Source of the DNA: Bryum argenteum
Taxonomy: Eukaryota > Streptophyta > Bryopsida > Bryales > Bryaceae
Length of the DNA: 64,000 nt
NCBI GenBank assembly: GCA_037043015.1
Contig: CM073326.1
Location: 17,678,345 to 17,742,344 of the forward strand
Direction of reading: 5' to 3'
Shown here: piece after piece, positions 43,563 to 57,000 of the stretch
Layout of the letters: each line of letters begins with the position of its first letter
Position numbering within the stretch: position 1 is the first letter of the stretch
Made by a program: the position numbers and the translations under genes
The notes under the pieces: generated by a model
Databases searched by the model: none
What the model was told of the DNA's origin: nothing
Seen by the model: only the letters and a program-made list of their open reading frames with translations

Positions 43563-46424
43563 TCAGATTTCCAAAATCAATGTTTCTGGTCCTTCCTTCA
43601 AACTCCTACATTTTGAAAAACTCAAATCCTCCAATGCAACCAAGTTCTCAAGCCCACTTGGAAACTCTTCTAAGGCCTCACATTTCCCCATGTATAACTT
43701 CTTCAAACATGTTAAATTCCCAAATGTGTTTGGCCCCTTCTTCAAACTCCTACATCCTACAAAACTCAATTCCTCCATTGCAACCAAGTTCTCAAGCCCA
43801 CTTGGAAACTCTTCTAAGGCCTCACATTCCCACATGTTTAACTCCTTCAAGCATGTGAGGTTTCCAAATGTTTCTGGCCCTTTCTTCAAACTCCTGCATT
43901 TGGGAAAACTCAAATCCTCCAATGCAACCAGGTTCTCAAGCCCACTTGGAAACTCTTCTAAGGCCTCACATTTCCCCATGTAAAATTGCTTCAAACATGT
44001 TAAATTCCCAAATGTGGTTGGCCCCTTCTTCAAGCTCCTACAATTATAGAATGACAACTCCTCCAATGCAACCAAGTTCTCAAGCCCACTTGGAAACTCT
44101 TCTAAGGCCTCACATCCCCACATGTTTAACTCCTTTAAGCATGTGAGGGTTCCAAACGTTATTGGCCCCTTTTTCAAACTCCTACATTTTGAAAAGTTCA
44201 ATCTCTCCAAAGCAACCAGGTTCTCAAGCCCACTTGAAAACTTTTCTAAGGCCTCACATTCCCACATGTATAACGTTTTTGAGCATGTCAAGGTTCCAAA
44301 TGTTTCTGGCCCCTTCTTCAAACTTCTACATTCCGAAAAATCCAATTCCTTCAGTGCAACCAAGTTCTCAAGCTCACTTGGAAACTCTTTTAAGGCTACA
44401 CTCCCCTCAAAACTTAATGTCTTCAGTAGGATTAAATATTTCAAACTAGATGTTATAGTTTCTAATTTCGAACAATTTATGAAAGCCAAATGCTGAAGAG
44501 CAATAAGATCCTTTGGATGTCTCCGGATTGTTTTCTCATTTGAAGAATTTCCAACAATTGGACTAGTCATTTTTGCCAGTTTTCACAAGTTGAGCTCAAT
44601 GTGATTGCAATCTTCCACAATCAAATGCCTCATTTGTATCATATCAAATGACTTGGTAGGAAATACTTCAAAGAAATTGCAATTTTGAAGATGTAGCACC
44701 CGTACTTGAGATAAAGTATTTCCTTGAAAAATCCTCGAAAACATTTCAGATGTGTTTTTTTGGATTTTTATTGCATGTGCACTATCTGAAAAGTGCATGA
44801 TCAAACACCGTATTGAAGGAGCTTTTGCCACAATTCTTGAAATTAAGGTGAAGTCCTCAGACAAGTGAAAAAGCAAAATTTGAAGATGATTAAATCTTGA
44901 GATTGACCTCATCGTTTTGTGATAGTTCTCACAATGTCCAAACTTTGAAAATGACAAGCCTTCGATCATTTTAGGGTCCTGCACAAATGATCATAAACGT
45001 ATCAAAATTACATCACTATGCAGATTAACTCATAAACGAATCATTGGGATGAACATAGCATAAAATTATAATACTGAAGTGATTACCTTTAGAAAACTTT
45101 CATTGAATGTAGCCATACTTAAATTGGTATACCGAGATCCTCTAATCTTCCCAAGCATGTTTCCCATATCACACAGATGGTCGTGCATACTTATAAATTC
45201 ATAATCATCAATTTTCAGTAATGATCTGTCCTCAAGATTATGAAGAGCATTTTTGAAATCTTCACCACCATCATAAATATTCAAAAGTGTCACTTCATCT
45301 ATATAGGAAGGATATGAACTCTTACAAAAGAAACATGCTAGATCTAAGAACATGTCTTTCTCAATATTGTTCAGATTATCAAAGCTAATTTGTAATGTCT
45401 TCCATATTCTTCCGTCCTCAGCTCCATCATGGCTTCCTTGCAATAACCTGAACAAAGTTTGTTCCCACTTCCGTATACGTAGATCTCCTCGTAGATGGGT
45501 CCCTATCACTTGCAAACTTAATGGAAGCCCATCACAAGCTTTCACAATCCTCTCAACTATGCTCTTGAGATAGAATGGAGATTGTTGATTCCGTGTAAAT
45601 GCATGCATGCAGAATAATTTCATAGATTGATCTCCATCAAGCTTTTCTAGATTGAATTTGCCTGAGGTTGAAATATATTTCTCCAAGGACGACCAAGTGC
45701 GACTAGTTGCAATCATTTTACGATCACCACCTTTCTTAAACATATCGGTATCCAAGAGATCACTCAATCGTGTATCTAGTCCCACATCATCTAGGATAAC
45801 AAGAGTCTTCTTTGTTGAACAAGCATGTCGCAAGATTTTACGTACTTCCTCCAATGAATGCACTTCATGTTGCATATTTGAGTTTTCAATCTTTTCCTTT
45901 ACAAAAAGTCTACAATGTCCTTCTTTGAAATCATCTATGAAACATGTTGTTTCAAATACATCGGCTATATAATCCTTTAGAGCCTTTGCCAATGTTGACT
46001 TGCCAATTCCACCCATTCCAATGATGCCCAAAGCACCGATCGCACGTAATATGCCTTCCGCCTCAATGATTTTACTTTGTATACCAATTCGATTTTCACC
46101 ATTGGCAATTTTGTCAAGGACCTACAAGAGTTTACAAGCTTTCAATTAAAAGCTACTCACTTTCGAAACAAAAAACATTTTTATAATAATTACTTCCTTC
46201 ATTAATCTATAGTAAAATAGACCTACAAGATTCACAAGCTTCTAGGTAAGAGCTACTCAATTTGCAAATTAAAGAAAAGCTTTGTATGGGATTCTTCCTC
46301 AATGAAAATATCTACAGTAAAATATTCCACTACTTACAATTTGAGAACCTTATTATGATGTGAAGGCAATAAATACCTCAACAAAACTGTAATTGATGAA
46401 GAACTTGCTTGCTTAGCAGCAAAT
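43563..46424 (-). pseudogene. Degraded PNL copy (NB-ARC exon intact, LRR exon damaged, kinase exon cut)
   Basis: Second copy of the PNL gene. NB-ARC exon 46,121-45,087 is fully open with intact P-loop (GMGGIGKSTLAK), LVILDDVGLD, GLPL and MHD motifs and the same splice sites as unit 1. LRR exon starts at 44,978. A TGA replaces a glutamate codon after the lead-in (NHIELNL, about 44,583). The frame is then open over about six A/B LRR pairs to 43,563, where a small insertion shifts the frame in the last repeat and changes the C-terminus. Of the kinase exon only about 50 bases remain (46,375-46,424) before a MULE begins. The rest of the kinase may lie beyond the nested elements, outside the window. 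An NB-ARC-only transcript is conceivable. Confidence 0.85.
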
Positions 46425-49400
46425 GGACGTTGCTACCGTGTGAGCGTCGAGCGGTGAGCGGTGAGCGGTAAGATTTCAGAAATTTTAGGGCTGACTTTGT
46501 ATTTTTAGTAAAAAAGTTTCTAAAAATAGTATAATATTTTTTTAGGGAATAATTTCCGAATATTCTCGAGAATATTAGAATATTCCAGACTTATGACCGT
46601 GGATTTAGGGACCCAATCCCGTGGAAATAAGGTTCAAATTCCCTGAAATTGGTTAGACTTGAGCTCAAAACTCGACAGTAAATCGCAATTTGTAAATGTC
46701 AAGAGGTTTCTAAGGTAATGTTTCTAAGTGCTTAGTACTCCAAGTAAGACAAATTGGCAAAGTTTGTTGTACATGTAGGTACTAGTATAATTATATTTAA
46801 TCAGTTGTGAAAAAATATCACATACAGTGTGAAGCACAGAATCATAGGACTAACATATAGCGTATGTAGATGAGAAGATTTAAAGCATTCTAATCCGTAG
46901 CATGGTCTAGGATTCCTCCCTCCAGAATCTTCTTCTCCTCGTTGAAACTAAGAGTGGCCGCGTGGATAAAGAGGTCAGCGTCCGGATCAAATTTGCAAAC
47001 CAATACCGTGATGAAGTATAGGTGCTTGCACAGTCGGTATGGATCTCTCCGTCCTAACGAAGAAATTGTTTTCTTGAACACTGGGCATGAGCAATCCGGG
47101 AATTTACTAATTGAAAGTCTATAAACTGCATCGGAATCCGACTCCAACTCTACGATACATCCAAAACCAGGCTGGGGGATCATAGTCACCTTCAGAATTT
47201 TGGCCTGCATTGAGGTGGCAGACTCAATATTCTTCATGTGCTTTGAAGTCATAGCTGGAATGTGTTTCATGTTCTTCGATCTTCTTGACCTAGGGAACAC
47301 GTCCGGCTTCTCCGGGACTGGAATATGGGACAAGTCTCTTGGTGGGGCAGCATTATTGAAAGTGCGGTTCGTAGGAAGCTGTTCTTTTTGTGGTAGTCGA
47401 AAGCCCGCATTCTCTAACGCCTCCATTTCATCACGTGTAAGGTTAGTCCCTATCTTTACAGGCCATATTGAAGGAATAGGGGGTCTATTCTGGCTTAGAG
47501 AGAATGGCTCAATCCACTTGCGGCGATGACCCTTCACACACCTATCAATATTATCCGCACAAAAAAAGAACTGATCAATTTTTCTTGGCCCCTCTTGAGG
47601 GCGTTGCCATACTCCGGTGTAAGTTGGAGCTGCGGTCGCCTTCCCCTTCTGAATAATTCGTGAGTCACATCTTTTTTTACTCTTTCGCATGATACCCCAA
47701 CAAGCCTTGGCAGAATTCTCCCTCAAACGGGCAATGTGCCACAGCCTCTCGTCTACTTTCGTCTCCTGAACAGCGGTCACACGTTCAATACTAGGTCCAG
47801 CAAAAGTGGATGGTATTGTCGGTAGCTCCTCAAGTTCATCCTCTTCATGGATAGTACTCAGATTTTCAGCACAAGCTCGAGTAACCCTTCTCCCAATTCG
47901 GGGACGTGAGTAGCTCACGGTGTCAGGTCTGTGCGTTTCATCATCAGCTCCAATTGGAACATCAGCCTTACGTTTCTTGGATCCGAACACCTCGGCCCCC
48001 TCAAGGTGGGTGTCGCGGGTACAAGTATTTTCAGCTCCTGGATAGTCAGAAACTGCCTTTGTGAGGCCTGATGGATCGCCGGTTCGTTGAGCTTTATGGG
48101 CAACACGAAGTAATAGTTATTCGGATGTTGGTCCACTACCACCCTTACCACCTCCGTTGAAGTCGTGGTATCCCACAACTTGGAGGAAAGCACGAACATA
48201 ATCATCAACAGCTGCAACGTACAAGTCCCCACCCTTGTTGCCGGACGCTTGCAACCATTTGTTATGGATAGATTCCGCAAGGTTACATGAAGGCATTGTC
48301 GCCAGCTCCTCCGCAGAATATTTATTTTCCTGCAAGGTGCAAAGACTTTTGACTTAGTAACAAAAGAAGTTGATCACGACATCTGGAGCGGGTTAGACTT
48401 GCTGCATCGCAAGTGTGATCTAAAAATAGATTTTTTGATTACAAAAATTTAGATAATTGTTACTGGAAAATTTCTAAAAAGCAGATTATTCTATACTAAA
48501 AAAGTAAATATATTTTACAGATTTACTAAACATAAATCCACGTGTATATGATTGCTACAGTGACTGTGGACTCACCAATTCCATGAAGCCACCCCACTGC
48601 CTATATCGGAAATGCCAGAATACAAGCCAGTGTTCGAGGTGACCTAATCCAACGTCGGAGGTGGCCTGTGCCGACGCCCACCATGCTCGGATCGCCCAGT
48701 ATCTTGTCTCCGCCTCAGCCATGGTGCGTGCATCTTTGTATTGCTTACAAAGATGTTGATGTTGATCCTGCAACTCGTGCACGATGTATTGTTTGGTGTG
48801 TTTCTCTAGGGATTGCGTCCAATGGAAGTAGCAAGTCCGGTCGCGGCCTTCCATAGGCTCTTTAGGGTCTCCAGAGCCGTAAATGATCCGCACAGCGTTC
48901 CAGTTGGCTTGCGTGCTGTCGGCCATGAACCCTTTAAACTGCGGTGCTTCCACTCCGTTCCTGCCCATGACGCGGTTTAGGTTTTTCCAGAAGACGATTT
49001 GAGCTTCTCCATCTTCAGACTGGAAATCACAGCATGCAATAGTTAGAATGCGGCAGATTTTAGAGTCATAAACGTGGCACGCCATGGTAGTCCAGTTCTT
49101 GACATGCTTGACGTGATCGAACATCATCCACGCATGGGACAGGTCGCCTCCGGGCTGCATACGACGAACAAGGTCAACACCGCTTCCGGGGCCGACCTCG
49201 GACATCTTGAAAATGAACACTTTGTCACTTTCATCTCCTTGGCCCGGGAACTGGTTACGTTGGATGTAAGCCCAGTTGCTGAGGCCTCGAAGTTTGGTGA
49301 TCCCATCGAGGACACCGTATCTGCGCAAGTGCTTAAAAGTGGTAATACGATTTTCGATTTGGGAGAGTTCAACTCTTTACACTGATCGAAGATAGGTTCT

Positions 49401-49762
49401 AGCTCCTAGAGGGTGAGCTTGGAGGTTACAGGGTCACCTTCTTCACAGAGAAGTAAGTTTCCGAGTAAGTCCTTGCTGGCCTCCATGACTATTTTGGACG
49501 TGGTAGCTTGTGGGTTACGTTCTACGTGCTCCTCTATTAACTCATCAATTATTTTATGTGCAAATCTGTGGTCTCCGACCTTGACAGGATGATCGTGGGT
49601 ACCGATATGCACACAAGCTCGCTCTTGACTCTCCTCTCCGAAGACGTAAAATATTTTAGAAGGGCATAGTGTAACACAAACGGGAGGTTCTTTGCAGATC
49701 TTACAGACCAGTGTTGAAGAAGGAGGAGGCGCGTGGCCGACAGAGAAGGGGTCCTTGGTAAA
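46425..49762 (-). mobile_element. Mutator-like element (MULE), left part
   Basis: The element starts where homology to the kinase exon ends, near a GCGGTGA direct-repeat run (46,450-46,472) that may belong to the terminal inverted repeat. Its transposase gene reads leftward. The other end is not visible because an LTR element is inserted at 49,763. An A/T-rich 450-bp stretch with an inverted-repeat cluster (GAATATTCTCGAGAATATTA) separates the end from the gene. Confidence 0.65.
46890..49762 (-). pseudogene. MULE transposase with SWIM zinc finger, near-intact but broken
   Basis: Three exons are visible. The first (49,762 to about 49,390) has a zinc-binding-like N-terminus (VCKICKEPPVCVTLC, then IGTHDHPVKVGDHRFA). 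The second (to about 48,576) has the MULE DDE core: KGFMADSTQANWNAVR and the CYFHWTQSLEKHTKQY motif. A GTGAGT donor joins it in phase 0 to a third exon at about 48,320. The C-terminus carries a SWIM finger, CSC...LCKH, near 47,030-47,100, typical of plant MULEs. Breaks: an in-frame TAG near 49,409 with a small frame shift just after it, and a TAA near 48,117. Otherwise the frame is long and clean, so it lost function fairly recently. The 5' end is cut by the LTR element at 49,763. Confidence 0.85.
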
Positions 49763-50352
49763 TGTTAACGGAATATTCGTAGTATATTCGCTAGGCTATT
49801 TTTAGTCTAGTCTCTACCCGGCAGGTATAGACCCGGCAGGCGATACCCGGTAGAATGAGCAGGTCGGATCTTAAGTTGTTGTTTTTAGAGTCTTAGACTC
49901 ATTTTGGACACCCGACCTTTCTGGCCGACTGGCAGGTGGTCGGTCGACCTATTGTTCTCTCATTTGGATCGACGGATCGGTCGGACCGACCGACTATATG
50001 TACCACCCTCTTCTCCGTGAGGGTTGTTGCTAGTTAATCTATCCCTCTTTGCCAGTAACCTCAGAGCTCTGCATAGTCTTCTATTCTGTTCTTTCGTTGT
50101 GTGTGTTTGAATAGACTAGCCGACCCTTGTTTGCAGGATCTCTGATTTGTTTGTGAGAATCGTGTATTTTCTCTCTTTCTAGTGTTTTGAGACCCGACCT
50201 AAAGCCATGCGGTCCAATAGATGCTCACTAGTCGGTAGATTCAACCCTTTTCTCTTCCCCGCTAGTCGTAGTTTTGGTGACCCAACGTTATGCGACTAGT
50301 AGGAAGTTAACTTAGACTCGTTAAGGTGTGGTTCTAGAAAAACCCCTTAACA
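49763..50352 (+). repeat. 5' LTR of element A
   Basis: About 590 bp bounded by TGTTAA and TTAACA. Just downstream (from about 50,355) TGGCGACCCTATGCTTGAG looks like a tRNA primer-binding site. The upstream pentamer is GTAAA; its duplicate would lie past the window. Confidence 0.75.
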
Positions 50353-51527
50353 TTTGGCGACCCTATGCTTGAGTTCGATTCCATTGTTTCCGGATCGCGC
50401 AGATCCAAGTAGAGCAGTAGATCTCCCTCCACATTGGGCTACCGTGCGATTGTCAGTCCAAACATTTTGGATGCGTAAACGAGTAGAAAGCGTAGAGAGC
50501 ATGCCGACTTAGATGTTGACCCCGCACAACCTGCTCCTAAAAGTGTCTCGCTATAGAGGTTTAGGAGTATGCAACCTACCGGTCGGTTGACACGAAGTTG
50601 TTGGTATCAAGGTTTTGATAAAAATCATCTCCTACACCCAACAAAGACATCGACCTAGTCGGTAGAGTACGGCATCATAGCTAAAACGCGCCTCGGAGAT
50701 CATAGTCGCTACGTGTCTATCCAAAGAAAAGTAGAGTTCTAAGAGTGCTAAGAAATCAGAGAGCGGTGTGTGGAAGAAGCTCACGGTGCCAAAAGAGCAA
50801 CTAAGTGAGCTCACACAAAACACCACGGCCAAGCGACACAAGCCTCAAGCCTCGAGACTCTACCGCGGGATCAGATTGATTCAGATCTAGATGCGGATCG
50901 AGATCGAAAAAATCGGATCTCGATCCGAAAGTGACACGTCACCATTATGACGGGTCCACGCGCGCGTCTTTGCCGGCTCTCCGAGAGCGATCGACTTACC
51001 ACCCGACCGGTGGAAAATTCCATCAGATCGGGAATGGCGCAGAGTTGCGATCCCGGATAAATCCATCTCTAGACACCCGACGAGTCGACCCCAAGGGCCG
51101 ACCCCTCCCAACATATAGCGTCGGAAGACAAGTCTCGCATCCACGTCGGATGAAGCGTCCCCGCACCACCTGGTCGAATACACCCAAGGTATGACGGACG
51201 TCCCGAAAGTCTGATCTTTCATGAAACGTCTTTTCCAATTAATCGTGGCGGGTATACCGACCCGACCCGACTGTGGCCAATTTGCCACTAACATCGTCAG
51301 CCGGATCACTACACCCGACCTAGTGTGGCGAGACATACGATTTCGAACCCATCAACACCCCGACGAGCAAGGGACGACCAACCACCACTTCCTCGATCGA
51401 CCGTCTAGCGCCAACCGGCGGCTTGTCGGTACAATCCTCGACCCGTCCATCATTATGCAAGAGCGTCAAGACGAAATTGATTTACTACGAGTAGTCGGGC
51501 CGAACTCGACCTCCGTCTGGCCACTCG

Positions 51528-53684
51528 TTGTCTAACCCGGGCCAGACAGAGCACCCGCCCCTACCAGGTCGGGAACCCCAGACGGCATCATCTTACCAGG
51601 AACCTAGTTCTCCTGGTCCAATGGTGAGCCCACCGGGTACACCCGTAGAAGAAAGTCATACCCCGACTGCTAGACAGGAGTTTGACCCCCATACGGTCCA
51701 TCAGATCCAGACTATATATAATCAAGGAGTCGACCCGCTAGCAGTCAGACCCGCCTTACCCAACATGCGCACACACCCACCGGACGTATTAACATTAGAT
51801 CCGCTTTGTCAACCACCTACCCGACCATAGAATGTCGACCCCTGTGTTTTGACCCAACACCGTCATCAGGCACAGCCGGCACAACGGGTCTTAGTTACCC
51901 AGCCGACCGCCACACCTGTATCATCCTCGACTTATTCCTGGCCATTCTCAGCCAGCACGTATGGTCGACCGGTAAACCCACAGTCCCTACCTATGCAGGC
52001 TGTGAGTCTACCGAGTGCACCTATACAAACGGTCACCCGACCAACCACCCTACCCCATCCGGCGGTGTGTACGTACTGTCACACCCCGGGTCATACTTTT
52101 GAATACTGCCCCTATTTAGTGGCACCCAGACCAACAACACCAGGTCTGGCACCACCTGTCTACTCGACAGCAGTAGGACCGACTTACTTAGCCGTTCCGA
52201 CAGCACCTGGTCAAGTACCGCCTGTCTATCCGACAGCGGTAGGACCGACCTACCCAGTCGCTCCGGCAGTATCTACATCTGTACCGCCCGTCTATCCAAC
52301 AGGTACGGTACCACCATACCCTGCTTACCAGACAGGAGCAGTCCCACCACACTCTGTCTATCCGACAGCAGCATACCCAACCCGCACGACTGCCAGGAAA
52401 CCAGTGGTCATGCCGACCTATAAAGAAGGTAAGTGTGCCATGACCCATGTCAACCGTTTTGTCAACGCTTTGATGCTAAATGGAGAAACCGATCCGGATA
52501 TATGCATTGCCCTGTTTGGTAATTCTTTAGTTGATGCAAATAATTATAATTGGTTCACCAACCAACGGTCGACCCTACCCTACCAAGACTGCGCAGGGGT
52601 CTAATAGAGGCCTTTAAATACCGGTATCGGGATATTGACAATGATGACCAAGCCTACCTCATTTTCCATGATCTCAAACATGACACTAAGGAGTCGGTAG
52701 ATGACTATTATGAGCGTATGATGAAACCGTTTGGTCGGGTTCAAGGTCCCTCCGGTAACGATTTTCTACTAAGCAACTTTCGAGGGTGGCTTGTTGAAGT
52801 ATTTGCGGTAGCGACAGTTGGACTACCCAGATCCACTCGCGCACAGCAGCGATCGACCAAGCTTTGCCGAGAGCGGACTACCGAAAGGAACCAACCCAAC
52901 CCCGATGCCACCCGACGGATCGGTCGACCGGACAAAACGAGTTGTATGCAACTTGTGCAAAAAAGCGGGGCATGGAGAGAGCGACTGCTGGCGGAATCCG
53001 GAGAGCGACTTCGCAAAACGACGAGCAGCAGCAGCACCGACAGTGGCAGTGGCAGCACCAACTCCTACTCAATCATCAGCAGGACCGACGGGTCGACCCC
53101 CGCGGGCTACCTTCCCGAAACGCATCTTCCCTTGTTCCCTGTGTAAGCTTATGGACCACCCGACACACTTGTGTCCCATGCTGAAGGACCCAAGGGTGGT
53201 CAAATTTTTGAGTCAACAAACGAAGGAAACAAAACCAACCACCTCGACAGTGATCATAGAAGAAGCGCCATCGACTTCGGTAGGAGTCGTGACAGTAGCT
53301 GCCATAACCCGGAGCAAGATACTAAAGGAGGAGACACTACCCGACCAGAACCTACCGGACGAACCCGACTGGCATGCACAGGAGCAGCTGCGAGACCAGA
53401 TGATGCACGACATAAGACAGTTCCAGTCAGAACTCGAGTCCCCGACTTTTACACATCCACAGCCAGGAGCAGACGAACGGCAAACCGACTGGGATTCAGA
53501 GGCACTACCACAGAAACCGACTTCGCCTCACACGACGCCGACAGCCTCTGACCAGAACATACCCGACTCGACCGAGTCGGCATTAAGCGAGTTACACCAG
53601 CGGTTTTGGGACAGCAAGTTGCAGGTGTCCCTAAGAGAGCTTTTTCAACTCTCACCGGCACTCACTGCCCTAGTCCGGAGTTGA
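51528..53684 (+). pseudogene. gag region of element A
   Basis: Proline-rich N-terminal part, a capsid-like helical part, and two zinc knuckles of the CX2CX4HX4C type (CNLCKKAGHGESDC and CSLCKLMDHPTHLC). Spread over several frames with a few breaks. Two knuckles with a long Pro/Gln-rich leader are compatible with Ty3-type gag of plants. Confidence 0.7.
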
Positions 53685-53777
53685 CTACACCAATCGGCGT
53701 CACCCGACCTACCCCCTACGGTCGACCCTCTACCTGAAACAGTCGTCGTAGCCGCTGCAGAGACGGTCGATCGACAC

Positions 53778-54074
53778 ATGCCGGTAATATCAGTGTCGGT
53801 CGGTAAGAACGTGGTCGACGACGCCCTTATCGATGGAGGCTCTGGGGTCAATGTGATCACCGAAGAGGAGCGTCGAAGGTTAGGCCTTCCAAAACCGTCT
53901 CCGGCCCCCTTCAATTTGAAGATGGCAAACGGCACCTTAGCCCGCCCTAAAGGGCTACTACGGGATGTCAGGATCCACATCCATGGCATACCTTACGTAG
54001 TCACAATGGTGGTGCTGGACTGCTCGACAGTCAAATCGGACTACCGGTTGCTGCTGGGTCGACCCTGGCTCCGG
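53778..54074 (+). pseudogene. Aspartic protease region of element A
   Basis: The active-site region reads DALIDGGSGVNVI (a DGGSG variant of the usual DSGA/DTGA), followed by a flap-like segment and LLLGRPWL, the standard end of plant Ty3 proteases. Element B is inserted right after this motif. The remaining linker resumes at about 58,698 with AKVIHNWGNN. Confidence 0.75.
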
Positions 54075-57000
54075 TGTCGTGAGTTACCAGACCGAGAAGA
54101 CCAAAAATATCACAATTTTACTTATACAACATAGTAAAATGGTCCACCTTCCGGGTAACGTTCCACGGAGATTCTGTGAAGTGTGAAGACAAGATGCAAT
54201 CCGGGCTGACCACCAATGGACACTACAACGACATGCACATACTGATCTACCGGATTAGGGAACGCGGGGATCGAGACCCAACTAATTCTTAAACCCAAAA
54301 CCCCCAAGGTGACCGGTAGATTCTGATCCGGTTGCCTTCCCCAACTCGATTATTATTCTGACCGGTTAGGGCATTTTAGTGCGTGGTGATTTAATTTAAC
54401 CTCCGTGAATCCTCGGAGGGGTTCTCCCTGTGAGTTTTTAGCAGAGTACGGAAGGGGCACTCTCCTCCGGTTGATTAGGGTGACTGGAATTTCACCTATA
54501 CTTGTATCTTTCTCTCTCTATCCGGGGTTCCTACCTTACAACTGCCGCTACCACTTGATTAATTCACTCAAACGGTAGGTCACGCCGGCAGCTGTCCGGT
54601 TCTCTCCTTCTTCCTGAGCGACACAACTTGTGATCCGGTCTGCAGTGAGTAGCATCCCACTACTCAGCCCACGATGTTTCCTACTATGCACGCCGGTGGT
54701 TAGCTGGCATCCGGGGTTACGGGTTACTCCCTCCGCGGACTTTCCTCACCCGAATATCCCATCCGGGGGGTGGTTATGCGGGGTGGCTTTACTCACCAAT
54801 CCCAGCTCTCCTGTCCAATCCGGGTGACCACACCCTTCCTTTGGCACTCGCTAAAACTCCTCCAGGACGTTCGGACTCCCCTCACTAGGACCTCTTACTG
54901 ACGGTGTCACCCCTCCGGTTATTCCCCTCTCGGATATCTCAGACTCGTGACTACCAGACCAACAAGGGACTTCCTGTATCCGCTACCGGTTTCCAAACCT
55001 CACTTTGCACAAAAGACCAAGCAAATCACTCGCACACACACAGCAAGGACGCAAGGTTTTAGATGCGAAATTGAGCCTTTACTCACAGGGGGTGGATCGC
55101 AGAAAAGACCCGAAGGACTCCGCAGAGCCTTCGGTAAGTACAGAAGGTTCCGGAATTCCCGGAAACCTTATCAGATCCGGAATTCCCGGGTCTCCGAGAT
55201 TTCCGAGTGAGTGGCCAAAAGGGCATCTGCTATTTCTAGCTACTTCTAACCTAACTAATTACTAACTAATCTTCTTCCGGCGGCGTGGGGCGGCTCGAGG
55301 GGTTTGACGGCGGCGGATTCCTCCTGGAAGTGCCTGCCAACTCGCGGGGAGGAATCTGCCTCCCTGATCAACCCGGGTGTAGAAGTAAAACCTCGGGTTT
55401 TACTGTGTCCTCCGGCTCTTCCACCTGTCCCGGAGTGCCTTCAACTTTGATGGAGGGGGCACGGGATGGACTTCCTCTTCTTCTTGAGGAACCACGGGCT
55501 CCTCCTGCTGTTCCTGAGGGACCACGGGTTCATCCTGATGACCCTGTTCACCCGGATCTCCGACCTCGTTGTCTTGAGCCTCCGGGTGAGCTGCTACTTC
55601 CTCGATCTGATCGGGAAGTCCTGCCCCTTCTCCTGTGGCATCGTCGACCGGGATCTCATCCGGTTGTTGAGAGGGGTTCACCTCTCCTTCCACCACCTGC
55701 TCCACCTCGGAGGGACCGGGTAGTCCTGTCTCACCCGGGGTATCATCTCCCCGAGGGGGAATTGCAGCTTGTTCTCCCTCCCTGTCCTCCGGAACGCCAC
55801 CATCGACTGGGATCCTCTGCTCCTCTGAAACGGGCAGGGATACTCCTTCCACCTCCATGGGCACCGGCCCCTCCGTGGGCACCTCTGGGGGTGCGATTAC
55901 CTCCTCTTCCGGGAGGGCTTCCTGAATCTCCACGTGGGGGAGGGCCCCCAACAACCTACCCGTAAGAGTCCGGAACTCTTTTAGGCACTGGTTGATCCCG
56001 GTTGCGTGCCTCCTGAGCAGCTCCAAGGATTGGGGTGATTCGCTGATCCCAATCCGGGCATCGTAAAAGGCTGCCTTCGTCTGAGCTTCAGCATCCGGTT
56101 GCAACACCTTCAGGATGGAGTGCAACACTGTCCTGTCGATGTTCTGCAGCTTCCGGAGTGCTGCCTCCTGTTCCTCCACGATCCTCCTGAGGGCTTCCAC
56201 CTCCGGACGTGCCTCCGTGTCCGAGGGGTCCGGTCCACACTGGACTCCCACGGATGCCTTCTCCTTCGGCCGGGTCTTCAGTACCAGTTCCACCTTCTCC
56301 CTCCTTAGCTTGGCTGTTTCTCGTTGCAGCTCCTCAGCCAACTCCGGGTATCTCTCCACGTTGGGGGTCTGGAAGACCCGCTCGAGTCGCGCCAGGGAGG
56401 TGAACAGCTGTTCATTCTCCCGGTCTACCTCCTCCATGGCTAGCCGGATGGGGTGGAGAATACCCTCGCTGGGTATCCGGTAGTAGGGGCGGGGAAGCAC
56501 CGGGGTGGTGTTTCCCGTTCCGGGGGTCACAAGTCCTCTGTGGGACGACTCCGGAGCTGCCACTGATGCTGGAGTGGCCGGGGCGGGGTCACTCCTCTGC
56601 TCCGGTAACTCCAGTCGGGGCGGTGTGGCCTTCTCCGGGGTGTTCTCTTCCTCTGCAATGAGCAACCTCCTCTTCACCTTGGGCTGGCTCTCCGGGATCG
56701 GCTCTGCTATCGGGGCAGGAGCCGGATCCTGCATTGGTGCGAGGTCCGGACTTGGGGCCCGCTCCTCCTCGACGACCCTCGGCTGTGCTACCGGACTCGC
56801 TGACCTCTTCCTCTTTTTGGCCTTGCGCTTCAGGTTGGGCACTCTCCCTCCTGGGGGTCTCTCTCCGGGTGGTGGCACCTCCGCAATGGCCCCTGCTGCA
56901 GCCACCTCCTCGTTCGGGGCTTCCCGTACTCCCGGGGGAGGAATTCGGACGGGAGAACGTCTTCTCCCAAAGCCGGTCGTATCCTTCCTCCTCACCCCTC

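Larger units (their letters stand above)
21711..46424 (+). repeat. Segmental duplication, unit 2
   Basis: This is the second copy of unit 1, longer because of insertions absent from unit 1: about 25,151-25,670; 25,854-26,115; 26,121-31,128; 32,131-32,671; 34,439-34,695; 35,414-35,716; 38,097-39,515; 39,921-40,767; and 41,368-41,616. Homology to unit 1 stops at about 46,424, inside the kinase exon, where a MULE begins. Confidence 0.88.

Noticed and set aside
46425-49762. Ordinary host gene with a SWIM zinc finger (FAR1/FHY3-like)
   Set aside because: MULE-derived host genes are possible, but the breaks in the frame and the position at the homology breakpoint favour a transposon copy.
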